A DNA stretch of 14,833 nt, taken from Sandaracinaceae bacterium. GTDB taxonomy: Bacteria; Myxococcota_A; Polyangia; Polyangiales; Sandaracinaceae. The position numbers and the translations under genes were made by a program. Shown piece after piece: positions 6,578 through 13,569 of the stretch (position 1 is the first letter of the stretch; every line of letters starts with the position of its first letter). The DNA is taken from the NCBI GenBank assembly GCA_025056955.1, contig JANWYL010000048.1:1-14833 (forward strand). The letters run 5' to 3'. The notes under the pieces were generated by a model, which saw nothing but the letters and a program-made list of their open reading frames with translations, was not told the DNA's origin and ran no database searches.

Positions 6578-8716
6578 CGACTGATCGCCTCGTCATCAAT
6601 TTGCGTGTTCGTTTTCACTTTGCTTGGAGGCTGTGGCGGGCCAAGTCCCTCTCCAACAGATGGAGGCTCCTCAGATGCCCTCCCGCGCTCTGACGGTGCT
6701 CCCCCAACCAACCCTTATCTCCTTCCCTGCGAACACATCAATTCTTTGCACTGCCTCGCGCCGTGGCCATCAGACCGCTACACCGTTTCAGACCCATCAA
6801 CAGCAACCGGAAAGCGGATTGCTTTGCCTTCCGAAGCCATGCCAACCAACCGGGAAGGCACCCCTGTTGATCCTTCCCAGTGGAACTGGATGGATGGTTT
6901 TAGCCCTGCCACTTCAATCGTCACAGTGGTGCGTGGTCCGATTGATAAAAGCATTCTTCCCAACGAAACCCGAATCGGAGACTCCATCTCGCCCCAGTCA
7001 CCAACCCTCCTTTTTGAAGTGAGGGGAAGCACGTTGCAACCAGTTGCACACTATGCCGAGGTGGATGAATGGCCGGCAGTTGAACAAGATCGCCTCCCTC
7101 TCTACATTCGCCCTGCCGCACGCCTTCGCGAACGCACCCGTTACATCGTCGCAATCCGAGGCCTCAAGCGAGCGGATGGTACACCCATCGAACCCTCCCC
7201 CTATTTCCGGGCCATAAGGGATCGAACCCCCTTACCAGAAGCTCCAGACATTGAAATGCGCCGCACCCATTTTGAGCAAAACATCTTCCCCTTGCTAAGT
7301 GCAACCGGTGTGGAGCGGGCAACGCTGATAGAAGCATGGGATTTTACAACGGGAAGCAACGAACGGATCTATCGCGACATGCTCACCATTCGAGACGAGG
7401 GTTTGCGCATTTTGGATATGCCCGGCAACTGCCGCATCACTGTCACCCAGGTTGAAGAAGATCCAGAGCCCAACCTCTGGCGGCGGGTGCACGGGAGCAT
7501 CCGCACCCCACTCTTTCTGAATTCGACCGATCCAGCAGCGGCATCACCAACCCCATTTGAAGCAGCCCGGATCCGCCGAAACAACGATGGACGTCCCGTG
7601 CAAAACTCCGAGACTCCTTTTGCTGAAGTCCCCTTTGTCGCTTCAATACCCAAAAGCGTTGAGCGCATGGTGCGGGAAGGTGGTGCTCCCGCTCGCCTTC
7701 TCGTTTATGGTCATGGTTTGTTTGGGAGTCGTGGTGAAACCCACTCCGAGTGGTTCAGGCGAACCATCGAAGAACTCAAAATGGTTGGGATTGCTGTCGA
7801 TTGGTGGGGCATGTCAGAAAACGACCTTGCCAGGGTTTTGCGTTCGCTTAGGGATTTTTCAAGCTTTATCGCAACACCTGAGCGACTCCAACAAGGGTTA
7901 CTCAATTTCATGGTGCTTACCCGCTCTTTCATCCGTTATGGGCAGGGCCGTTGCGAGCTCAATTCAATGACATCAATTGCCCAACCATTTCATGTCGCAC
8001 CAGGTGGTGGTGGAGATCCTCGGCTGGTGTTCAACCCAGAAGAGCGATACTACTACGGAAACAGCCAAGGGGGGATTATGGGCCTTTCGCTGGCTGGCCT
8101 TTCAGTTGATATCGTCCGATTTGTGAGTGGAGTTGGAGGAATCGCTTACTCCACGATCATTTCAAGATCAACAAACTGGGGGTACTTTGGAAATGTGTTG
8201 GGCATAAGCTATCCAGCCTACGTCGATCGCGCAATCATGTTGGTGATGTCACAAACGATGTGGGACCTGGCCGAGCCTGCAACCTATGCACCCTTCATTC
8301 ACACCCCAACGCTCCCATGTACCCTTGATGCAACCACCTGCCCAGATGGGCGCACTCCACACCACCACGTGCTTCTCATGGTTGGTCAAGACGACGCGCA
8401 AGTCCCGACCATTTCAGCAGATACAGCAGCTCGTACGATTGGTGATGTTCCTGTTCTTTTGCCTGCACCATATGTGCCATATGGCCTTCCAACCACGATG
8501 GGAAGCAACGACACCATGAAGGTGCGCGATGCAATGGCGATCTTCACCTTCCCAGGAAGCCGCATGCTTCCTCCAGGAACCCGGGATCCGATGGGTGACA
8601 CCCCATCACATGAGGGGGTGCGACGCGCTGCCTCTGCACTTCGAATGATGGATCTCTTTTGGAGAGAGGATGGGGCCGTATACCATACATGCGATGGCGT
8701 CTGCGACCCAGAATGA
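6551..8716 (+). CDS. VolA-like alpha/beta-hydrolase (lipase) lipoprotein
   Basis: This is a predicted 721-aa exported lipoprotein. A basic N terminus and hydrophobic stretch end in LLGGC, making Cys 28 the lipidation site; the next residue is Gly, so there is no inner-membrane-retaining Asp. The N-terminal half resembles the region found in 'virulence factor lipase' proteins such as VolA: a CLAPWPSDRY segment, then an Ig-like SbsA-type module ending near RLRERTRYIVAIRGLKRADG. The C-terminal half is an alpha/beta hydrolase with VYGHG (oxyanion region), GNSQGG with nucleophile Ser 505, GQDDAQVP with likely acid Asp 614 or 615, and a candidate His 687. Paired Cys (CEHINSLHC, CTLDATTC, CDGVC) suggest disulfides outside the cytosol. 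VolA is a surface lysophospholipase; the substrate here is inferred to be a lipid ester and is not shown. It is divergent from the PEGA kinase. Confidence 0.85.
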   Translation: MKSMKRMKRRLIASSSICVFVFTLLGGCGGPSPSPTDGGSSDALPRSDGAPPTNPYLLPCEHINSLHCLAPWPSDRYTVSDPSTATGKRIALPSEAMPTNREGTPVDPSQWNWMDGFSPATSIVTVVRGPIDKSILPNETRIGDSISPQSPTLLFEVRGSTLQPVAHYAEVDEWPAVEQDRLPLYIRPAARLRERTRYIVAIRGLKRADGTPIEPSPYFRAIRDRTPLPEAPDIEMRRTHFEQNIFPLLSATGVERATLIEAWDFTTGSNERIYRDMLTIRDEGLRILDMPGNCRITVTQVEEDPEPNLWRRVHGSIRTPLFLNSTDPAAASPTPFEAARIRRNNDGRPVQNSETPFAEVPFVASIPKSVERMVREGGAPARLLVYGHGLFGSRGETHSEWFRRTIEELKMVGIAVDWWGMSENDLARVLRSLRDFSSFIATPERLQQGLLNFMVLTRSFIRYGQGRCELNSMTSIAQPFHVAPGGGGDPRLVFNPEERYYYGNSQGGIMGLSLAGLSVDIVRFVSGVGGIAYSTIISRSTNWGYFGNVLGISYPAYVDRAIMLVMSQTMWDLAEPATYAPFIHTPTLPCTLDATTCPDGRTPHHHVLLMVGQDDAQVPTISADTAARTIGDVPVLLPAPYVPYGLPTTMGSNDTMKVRDAMAIFTFPGSRMLPPGTRDPMGDTPSHEGVRRAASALRMMDLFWREDGAVYHTCDGVCDPE

Positions 8717-8787
8717 TGGAAGGGATGAACGCCTCCGACCTATTTCACCCAGTTGATCGATGATTTGGTGATGCCCCCCAACCTTTG

Positions 8788-10401
8788 CTAGGATGGCTTG
8801 AGTTCTGCCATCGTTGAGGGTGGTTGTTCTGGCTCGAGTTCCTTGTGTTCTCGGCGGTTGATATCCCTAAGGATTGCCCGTGCAACTTCGGTTGGAAGTT
8901 CCCCTTTGGACTCCAGCTCCTGAATGAGTGCCCGCTCGCTCTCAAAAAGCTTCCTTCTGGCCTGAGCGAATTCCTTGGCCTTGATCTCCTTCACCGCTCC
9001 TTGAAGCTCTGCCAACTGCTCTTCAAGCTCTGCCTGCCTTCCAGCCAGCTCTGAACGAAGCAATTCAAAGGTCTCTTCGTCGATTTCACCTTGGCTTCGC
9101 CACCGATCGAGTTCAAAAAATGCAGCGCGCACTGCCCTAAGCTGTGCCTTAAGCCGCAGGTAGTAAAGGTAGTTTTCACCCTTGCCAACAACCCCTGCCC
9201 ACCGCAAAAGAGGCGTCATCGTTGTGCCTTGCACCAAAATCGAAAAAAGCACAACGCCATAGGTGAGATCAAGCACGAGATCTCGGTGGGCGAAAGAGAG
9301 AGGAAGGCTTAGCGCTAGCACCATGGACAGACTCCCTCGAAGCCCCCCCCACGTCAAAACGGCCGTCCACCTCAGCTCAAAGCGCTCTTTCGTTTTTCTG
9401 AGCAAGCGTTCGATGCCAATCACCACAAGGGCACGAGCGAGGGTTAAAGAAATCCAGGCGACAAAAATCGGAAAGGTGTGACCAACCATGCGCATGAGGT
9501 CGATTTCTTTCCCGAGAAGCAAAAACACAAAACCATTGGTTGCAAAAACCGCATACTCCCAAAAACTGCTTACAGCAATCCGGTTGCTTGGTGTCATCCC
9601 ATAGCGAGCACCGACGTTTCCACACGCCATTCCTGAGGCAACCACGGCCAAAACAGGCGAGGCATGAAGAAAAGCAGCAAGGATATAACTCCCAAATGCG
9701 GCAATTGTGGTCAGCATGATCTCGATGAGGTGATCATCAACAAGTGTGGTAACCCAGCTTGTAAACAGACCAATCGCTGCGCCAGCAGCGATCGCAACAA
9801 CGATTTCCCATAGCAAAAACCGAGCGATCCAGATAGGTGTCACCTTTTCTGTCTCTGGGCTAAGACCAAGAAGTGCAACCATCACCGTGAATGCCACAAC
9901 GCCAACTGCATCGTTGAGCAAAGACTCACCCTCCATAATCACCCCAAGCCGCTTAGGCACCCCCAGCTCCTTGAAAAGGGCAATCACACTGACTGGATCA
10001 GTCGCCGCAAGCATGGAAGAGAAAAGGAGGGCCACCCCAAATGGAACGTTAACGTCAGCCAATGGCTCGAGGATGTAGGCAAAAAGAGCACCAAGGCCTA
10101 TTCCAAGGGCCACTCCTGGCACGGCCAGCAAAAGGATCGCCCGAAGATTGGCTCGGAATTTGGCCCAGCTCAGGTGAAAAGCAGCCTCGAATAAAAGGAT
10201 GGGCAAAAAAAGGTTAAAGAGCAGCTCAGGCGTCAACCGCACCGCTTGGAGGTCAATCGGTGTGAGCTCTTTGGGCAAGGTGCCGAGTGCCAAACCAGCA
10301 CCAACAAGGGCAACGGTATACGGCCACCTCATGCGCCGAGCGAGAAGTGCCACCAACCCCGCAACCACAAGCAGAGCAAAAAAGGTGACTTCGATTGCCA
10401 T
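8788..10401 (-). CDS. CPA1 (NhaP-type) Na+(K+)/H+ antiporter
   Basis: This is a 537-aa inner-membrane cation/proton antiporter, probably for pH and Na+ (or K+) homeostasis. About twelve hydrophobic segments span residues 1-400. Signature motifs are TDPVSV (Asp 135) and MEGESLLND (Asn 163-Asp 164), the ion-binding pair of NhaP-type exchangers, and WGGLRGSLS near 351-359 with its conserved Arg. A cytosolic tail (~405-537) is longer than in minimal NhaP proteins. It is rich in Glu, Leu and Lys, looks coiled-coil at ~445-500, and probably regulates activity. The start is ATG 10401 at the head of the first membrane segment; no Shine-Dalgarno is visible. The ion cannot be told from sequence. Its 3' end faces the lipase gene with 71 nt between and no clear hairpin terminator. 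Confidence 0.94.
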   Translation of the reverse strand: MAIEVTFFALLVVAGLVALLARRMRWPYTVALVGAGLALGTLPKELTPIDLQAVRLTPELLFNLFLPILLFEAAFHLSWAKFRANLRAILLLAVPGVALGIGLGALFAYILEPLADVNVPFGVALLFSSMLAATDPVSVIALFKELGVPKRLGVIMEGESLLNDAVGVVAFTVMVALLGLSPETEKVTPIWIARFLLWEIVVAIAAGAAIGLFTSWVTTLVDDHLIEIMLTTIAAFGSYILAAFLHASPVLAVVASGMACGNVGARYGMTPSNRIAVSSFWEYAVFATNGFVFLLLGKEIDLMRMVGHTFPIFVAWISLTLARALVVIGIERLLRKTKERFELRWTAVLTWGGLRGSLSMVLALSLPLSFAHRDLVLDLTYGVVLFSILVQGTTMTPLLRWAGVVGKGENYLYYLRLKAQLRAVRAAFFELDRWRSQGEIDEETFELLRSELAGRQAELEEQLAELQGAVKEIKAKEFAQARRKLFESERALIQELESKGELPTEVARAILRDINRREHKELEPEQPPSTMAELKPS

Positions 10402-10593
10402 GGCAAATTCAGGAGATCACCAAAGGAAAGCAGACGAGCGAGGAATTACAACCATTTGAAGGTGCAGGCAACACCAAGCGCATCAACCTGCAACCATGCA
10501 CCCCTTGCGGTTGAAGTGAGCACCATGGATGGAGCTGCAGTGAGTCATTCCGCCGATTTTTGCCAGCTTTCACCAAGCCTCTCCGTCTGGACA

Positions 10594-10612
10594 ATCCCTT
10601 CAAAAAGGGGAT
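10594..10612 (+). repeat. 7-bp inverted repeat upstream of ppa
   Basis: ATCCCTT and AGGGGAT can pair (one G-T pair) around the loop CAAAA. It lies 35 nt before the pyrophosphatase start and has no following T run, so it is not a standard terminator. It could be part of a leader or an operator, or be chance. Confidence 0.35.
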
Positions 10613-10632
10613 GCACCTTCTTCGAATCGGGC

Positions 10633-10638
10633 TACGAT
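10633..10638 (+). promoter_or_regulatory. -10-like TACGAT 8 nt before ppa
   Basis: TACGAT fits TANNNT and is followed by an A, seven C and then ATG 10647. There is no Shine-Dalgarno in this interval. If it acts as the -10 element, transcription starts at or within a base or two of the start codon. No matching -35 is visible. Confidence 0.3.
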
Positions 10639-10646
10639 ACCCCCCC

Positions 10647-11201
10647 ATGGTGCACCCCTGGCATGATCTTCCAAACCCTGAGCATGAAATCGAAAGGGCT
10701 TTTCACGTCGTGATCGAAATTCCCAAAGGTTCGAAAGTCAAGTACGAGCTCGACAAACCCTCTGGATTGCTTCGCGTCGATCGCATCCTCTACAGCGCCG
10801 TTCACTATCCAGCCAACTATGGCTTTTTGCCCCGCACTTATTGCGTTGACGGCGATCCTTTGGACGTCCTCGTCCTTGGCAACGAAGCAGTGGCCCCGCT
10901 CTCCATCATGAGGGCTCGAGCCATTGGGCTCATGCGAATGGTTGATAGCGGAAAAGAGGACGACAAAATCATCGCAGTTCACGTGGACGATCCAGCGTAC
11001 TCAGATTACCGAGACATTTCACAAATCCCCAAGCATACGTGGAGAGAAATTCAACGCTTTTTTGAAGACTACAAGGTGCTTGAACAGAAGACAGTCACAG
11101 TAGACGCTGTCTTCGGCACAGAAGAAGCCCTTCGCGTCATTCGAGAAGCGATTCGCTTCTACCAAGAGGAAGAAAAGCGCCTGCGAGGCTGGCTTAGTTG
11201 A
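10647..11201 (+). CDS. ppa: Inorganic pyrophosphatase, family I
   Basis: This soluble enzyme hydrolyses pyrophosphate to two phosphates, pulling nucleotide, amino-acid and sugar activation reactions forward. It has 184 aa, close to the ~175 of E. coli PPase. The active-site residues are present: Glu 24, Lys 32, Glu 34, Arg 46, Tyr 58 and the metal-binding DGDPLD signature with Asp 68, Asp 70 and Asp 73. I chose ATG 10647 because homology starts just after it (HDLPNPE...) and the upstream open frame to 10560 has no family resemblance; ATG 10611 is less likely. There is no Shine-Dalgarno. It converges on glmM and the two coding regions overlap by 8 nt at their stops. It is not in an operon here. 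Confidence 0.95.
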   Translation: MVHPWHDLPNPEHEIERAFHVVIEIPKGSKVKYELDKPSGLLRVDRILYSAVHYPANYGFLPRTYCVDGDPLDVLVLGNEAVAPLSIMRARAIGLMRMVDSGKEDDKIIAVHVDDPAYSDYRDISQIPKHTWREIQRFFEDYKVLEQKTVTVDAVFGTEEALRVIREAIRFYQEEEKRLRGWLS

Positions 11202-12570
11202 GTTCCTCGAGGTTTTGGAGATCCTGAGAGGCTGCATCGACGATGCGCTCGGCCAAGGAGCGGATGAGGACATCGTTTTCCCCTTCAACCATGACACGCA
11301 ACTTGGGTTCAGTGCCGCTCCAGCGGACAAGCACCCGCCCCTTTTGACCAAGTGCGGCTTGGGCCTGGGCAATTGCGCGTTGCGTGTTTGGCATCTCCTC
11401 AAGCGCTTTTCGCTTGCGAAAAGAGGGGTTGAGCAAAACCTGAGGTACCCGAGTCATCGCCTGTTTGGCAAGCTCAGAGAGGGGACGCGCTTCTCGTATG
11501 ACCACATTGAGAAGCTGAAGAGCGGCGATAAGCCCATCACCTGTGGATGAATGGTCGAGGAAAATCAAGTGCCCCGATTGCTCACCGCCAAAGTTATAGC
11601 CGTTTTTGCGCATTTCCTCAACCACGTAGCGATCGCCCACAGGTGTTCGGACCAGGTGTCCGCCCACTTCCTCGAGGGCTCTCTCAAGGCCCAAGTTCGA
11701 CATGACTGTCGCCACCAGCGTGCCCTTTTTGAGGCGGCCCTCTCGGATCATGCGCTTGGCGCAAAGCGCCATCACCGCATCCCCATCAACCTCATTTCCC
11801 TTCTCGTCGATGACAATCACCCGATCGCCGTCGCCATCGAGAGCAATTCCGATATCGGCGCGGCGTCTCAAGACTTCTGCAGCACAAGCCCCAGGATGAA
11901 CAGCGCCACAGCGGTCGTTGATGTTGCGACCGTCGGGCTCCACGCCAATCGGGTACACCTCGGCTCCAAGTTCTTCAAAAACGGCTGGCGCAACACGGTA
12001 TGCCGCACCGTTTGCGGCATCGACCACAATGCGCAGCCCCTCAAGGCTCAGTTCTGATGGAAAAGTCTGTTTGACGAAGGCAAGGTAACGCCCCCGTGCA
12101 TCGTCAAGCCGCTCGGCGCTGCCGACGTCACCACCGGTCGGGCGCTCGCGGTCGATGAGATCGCTCTCCACGAGGCTTTCAATTTCAGCTTCCGCTTCGT
12201 CCGGAAGTTTGAAACCGTCTCGTCCGAAAATTTTTATGCCATTGTCGAAAAAGGGATTGTGGCTTGCACTGATGACGACTCCAGCGTCGGCGCGCATCGA
12301 TGTGGTGAGATGCGCAATCGCAGGAGTGGGAAGGGGACCACTGAGCATGACGTGCCCGCCCCAAGTGCAAATTCCAGCAGACAAAGCAGTCTCAAAAAGG
12401 TAGCCCGAAAGGCGGGTGTCTTTGCCCACAACGATGCGAGGGACATGCTTGACTTGGCTTCGCAGCTTGTACACGAGGGCGGCTCCAATTCGAAAAGCGA
12501 TTTCTGGGGTCATCGGTTCCGTATTGGCCAAACCCCTCACTCCATCGGTGCCAAATAACTTGCGCCGCAT
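11194..12570 (-). CDS. glmM: Phosphoglucosamine mutase
   Basis: GlmM converts glucosamine-6-phosphate to glucosamine-1-phosphate on the way to UDP-GlcNAc for peptidoglycan and LPS. The 458-aa protein is close to the family length (~445). It begins with the classic MRRKLFGTDGVRG. Further motifs are ISASHNP with the phosphorylated Ser 103, the metal-binding DGDGDR loop, the sugar-binding GGEQSGH, and the C-terminal phosphate-binding RWSGTEPKLRVMVEG. The start ATG 12570 is set by homology and by a promoter whose -10 lies 6 nt upstream. An ATG at 12591 would add 7 residues, and the frame is open to 12639. glmM stands alone here, without the common ftsH/folP or glmS neighbours. It converges on ppa (8-nt stop overlap) and diverges from a lipoprotein gene 27 nt away. 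Confidence 0.96.
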   Translation of the reverse strand: MRRKLFGTDGVRGLANTEPMTPEIAFRIGAALVYKLRSQVKHVPRIVVGKDTRLSGYLFETALSAGICTWGGHVMLSGPLPTPAIAHLTTSMRADAGVVISASHNPFFDNGIKIFGRDGFKLPDEAEAEIESLVESDLIDRERPTGGDVGSAERLDDARGRYLAFVKQTFPSELSLEGLRIVVDAANGAAYRVAPAVFEELGAEVYPIGVEPDGRNINDRCGAVHPGACAAEVLRRRADIGIALDGDGDRVIVIDEKGNEVDGDAVMALCAKRMIREGRLKKGTLVATVMSNLGLERALEEVGGHLVRTPVGDRYVVEEMRKNGYNFGGEQSGHLIFLDHSSTGDGLIAALQLLNVVIREARPLSELAKQAMTRVPQVLLNPSFRKRKALEEMPNTQRAIAQAQAALGQKGRVLVRWSGTEPKLRVMVEGENDVLIRSLAERIVDAASQDLQNLEELN

Positions 12571-12576
12571 TTCGCC

Positions 12577-12604
12577 ATTTTTATTTAGCATGTCCTTATG
12601 GCAA
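12577..12604 (-). promoter_or_regulatory. glmM: Candidate glmM promoter giving a leaderless mRNA
   Basis: On the minus strand TTGCCA (12599-12604; five of six -35 bases) and AAAAAT (12577-12582; four of six -10 bases) are 16 nt apart. The -10 ends 6 nt before ATG 12570, so transcription would begin at about the A of the start codon. The -35 lies inside the first three codons of the divergent lipoprotein gene. Confidence 0.4.
12586..12591 (+). promoter_or_regulatory. -10-like TAGCAT 6 nt before the unknown lipoprotein gene
   Basis: TAGCAT fits TANNNT and ends 6 nt before ATG 12598. A second possibility is TTGCGC (12560-12565) with TATTTA (12582-12587) at 16-nt spacing, which would start transcription some 4 nt before the ATG. 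No Shine-Dalgarno is present. It overlaps the glmM promoter on the other strand. Confidence 0.28.
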
Positions 12605-13569
12605 AGAGGGCGATTGGATTGCTGCTCGTCTCTTTCCACTTGTTTGGATTCGGATGCGGGGGAAGCACGGCAATTTCAAATCCTGCCCACGACGCCATCC
12701 CTCCTAAACCAAACTCCTACCTCCCCGAACAAGCAGCTTTTTTTTTGGCGATTGACTTCCAGGGCCTGAGGGCAACGCGCCTTGCCGCACCACTTGATGA
12801 GCTTCTCCGCACAAGCCCAATGTGGAAACGCCTTGCAGGTGAATTGCCCTTTAAACCCATTCAGGAACTTGATAGCCTCGCCATTGCTGGAGAAAGCCCC
12901 TACGGCCCCCGCTACTGGCTCGTCGCCTATCACCAAAAGGGAGACACCCTTCCGCGCGTCCCTCTTGAAAATTTGGCTCATGCGACAAATCGAACGCTCG
13001 AATGGAGCGATTTGGGTGGAATTCAGAGCACGACATTGCCCATGGATTGGGAGGTGGCCCATACCCTTCTCATCACAGCACCCGACGAGTTCTTGATCGT
13101 TCCAAAAGAAGAGTCCGCCTCAATCGCCGAGCATGCCCGCGCGGTTGCAAGCCATCGCGCGCGCACTAGCGCTTTCCGTGATCCTGCCCTTGACCTCCTT
13201 AGAGACAAGATTCTGACTTTGAGGATGGAAGGGGGATGGCCAGAGCGGCCAGGATGGCCCCCTTCGCCCGAATCCTACACCCTCACCATTGTGCGCTTGC
13301 CCTCTTCTCACACCATGTTTGGCTTTAGCATTGACGCACGCTTTGCTACAGAAGCCAAAGCCCAAGCTGCAGCCCATCAGATCGCCGCAACACTAAAAAG
13401 CCATGCCGATGATTTTCTCATCCGCAGCGCAGGCCTCGATCGTGTGCTTCGAAACCTTGAGATCAAAGCAAGCGGAAGCGCTTTGGAAATCCATGGAGAT
13501 CTGAGCGAAGAAGAAGCCTTGCGCCTGATTGGAGCTTTTCAGCTCCTTCAGTCCTTTGGTGGTTCTTAG
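12598..13569 (+). CDS. Putative lipoprotein of unknown function
   Basis: I do not recognise this 323-aa protein. The N terminus (MAKR, then a hydrophobic stretch to FGFGCGG) looks like a lipoprotein signal peptide with Cys 20 as the lipid site, although G-F-G before the Cys is not a standard lipobox. The mature part is soluble. It has a short Pro-rich segment, then alternating beta-like and helical stretches (AAFFLAIDFQGL, YWLVAYHQ, HTLLITAPDEFLIVPKEE, YTLTIVRLP, TMFGFSIDARF), a helix-rich stretch near 250-285 and a closing EIHGDLSEEEALRLIGAF. This suggests an alpha/beta envelope protein without obvious catalytic residues. It starts 27 nt from glmM on the opposite strand and its stop overlaps holB by 4 nt, so it is a single-gene transcription unit. 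A T9 run occurs early in the gene. Confidence 0.8.
   Translation: MAKRAIGLLLVSFHLFGFGCGGSTAISNPAHDAIPPKPNSYLPEQAAFFLAIDFQGLRATRLAAPLDELLRTSPMWKRLAGELPFKPIQELDSLAIAGESPYGPRYWLVAYHQKGDTLPRVPLENLAHATNRTLEWSDLGGIQSTTLPMDWEVAHTLLITAPDEFLIVPKEESASIAEHARAVASHRARTSAFRDPALDLLRDKILTLRMEGGWPERPGWPPSPESYTLTIVRLPSSHTMFGFSIDARFATEAKAQAAAHQIAATLKSHADDFLIRSAGLDRVLRNLEIKASGSALEIHGDLSEEEALRLIGAFQLLQSFGGS
12738..12746 (+). repeat. T9 homopolymer near the 5' end of the unknown lipoprotein gene
   Basis: Nine T span codons ~47-50 (Ala-Phe-Phe-Leu), soon after the signal peptide. Slippage by one base would truncate the protein shortly after export begins. Such tracts can also cause transcriptional slippage. Confidence 0.93.

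Larger units (their letters stand above)
10402..10646. other. Divergent intergenic region between antiporter and pyrophosphatase genes
   Basis: These 245 nt separate the two starts. Near the pyrophosphatase end there is a small hairpin (10594-10612), a TACGAT box and a C7 run touching the start codon. I see no promoter with both boxes for the antiporter. The plus frame is open back to 10560, but conserved pyrophosphatase sequence begins only after 10647. Confidence 0.6.

Noticed and set aside
8717..8787. Possible terminator between the lipase and antiporter genes
   Set aside because: I found no stem of useful length followed by a T run on either strand in these 71 nt.
9343..9350. G8 (sense strand) run in the antiporter gene as a slippage switch
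   Set aside because: It encodes the conserved Trp-Gly-Gly-Leu-Arg-Gly motif, so the run is explained by protein constraint; shorter than the G10 tract and not convincing.
10560..10646. 29-residue N-terminal extension of the pyrophosphatase
   Set aside because: Family similarity begins only after ATG 10647, and the extension would run through the hairpin and the C7 tract.
11551..12057. 168-codon plus-strand open frame inside glmM
   Set aside because: It is antisense to conserved glmM catalytic sequence. The translation resembles nothing and follows from glmM codon usage.
12571..12639. 23-residue N-terminal extension of GlmM
   Set aside because: GlmM proteins start at the (M)xRKLFGTDG motif. 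The extension overlaps the divergent lipoprotein gene and lacks conserved sequence.
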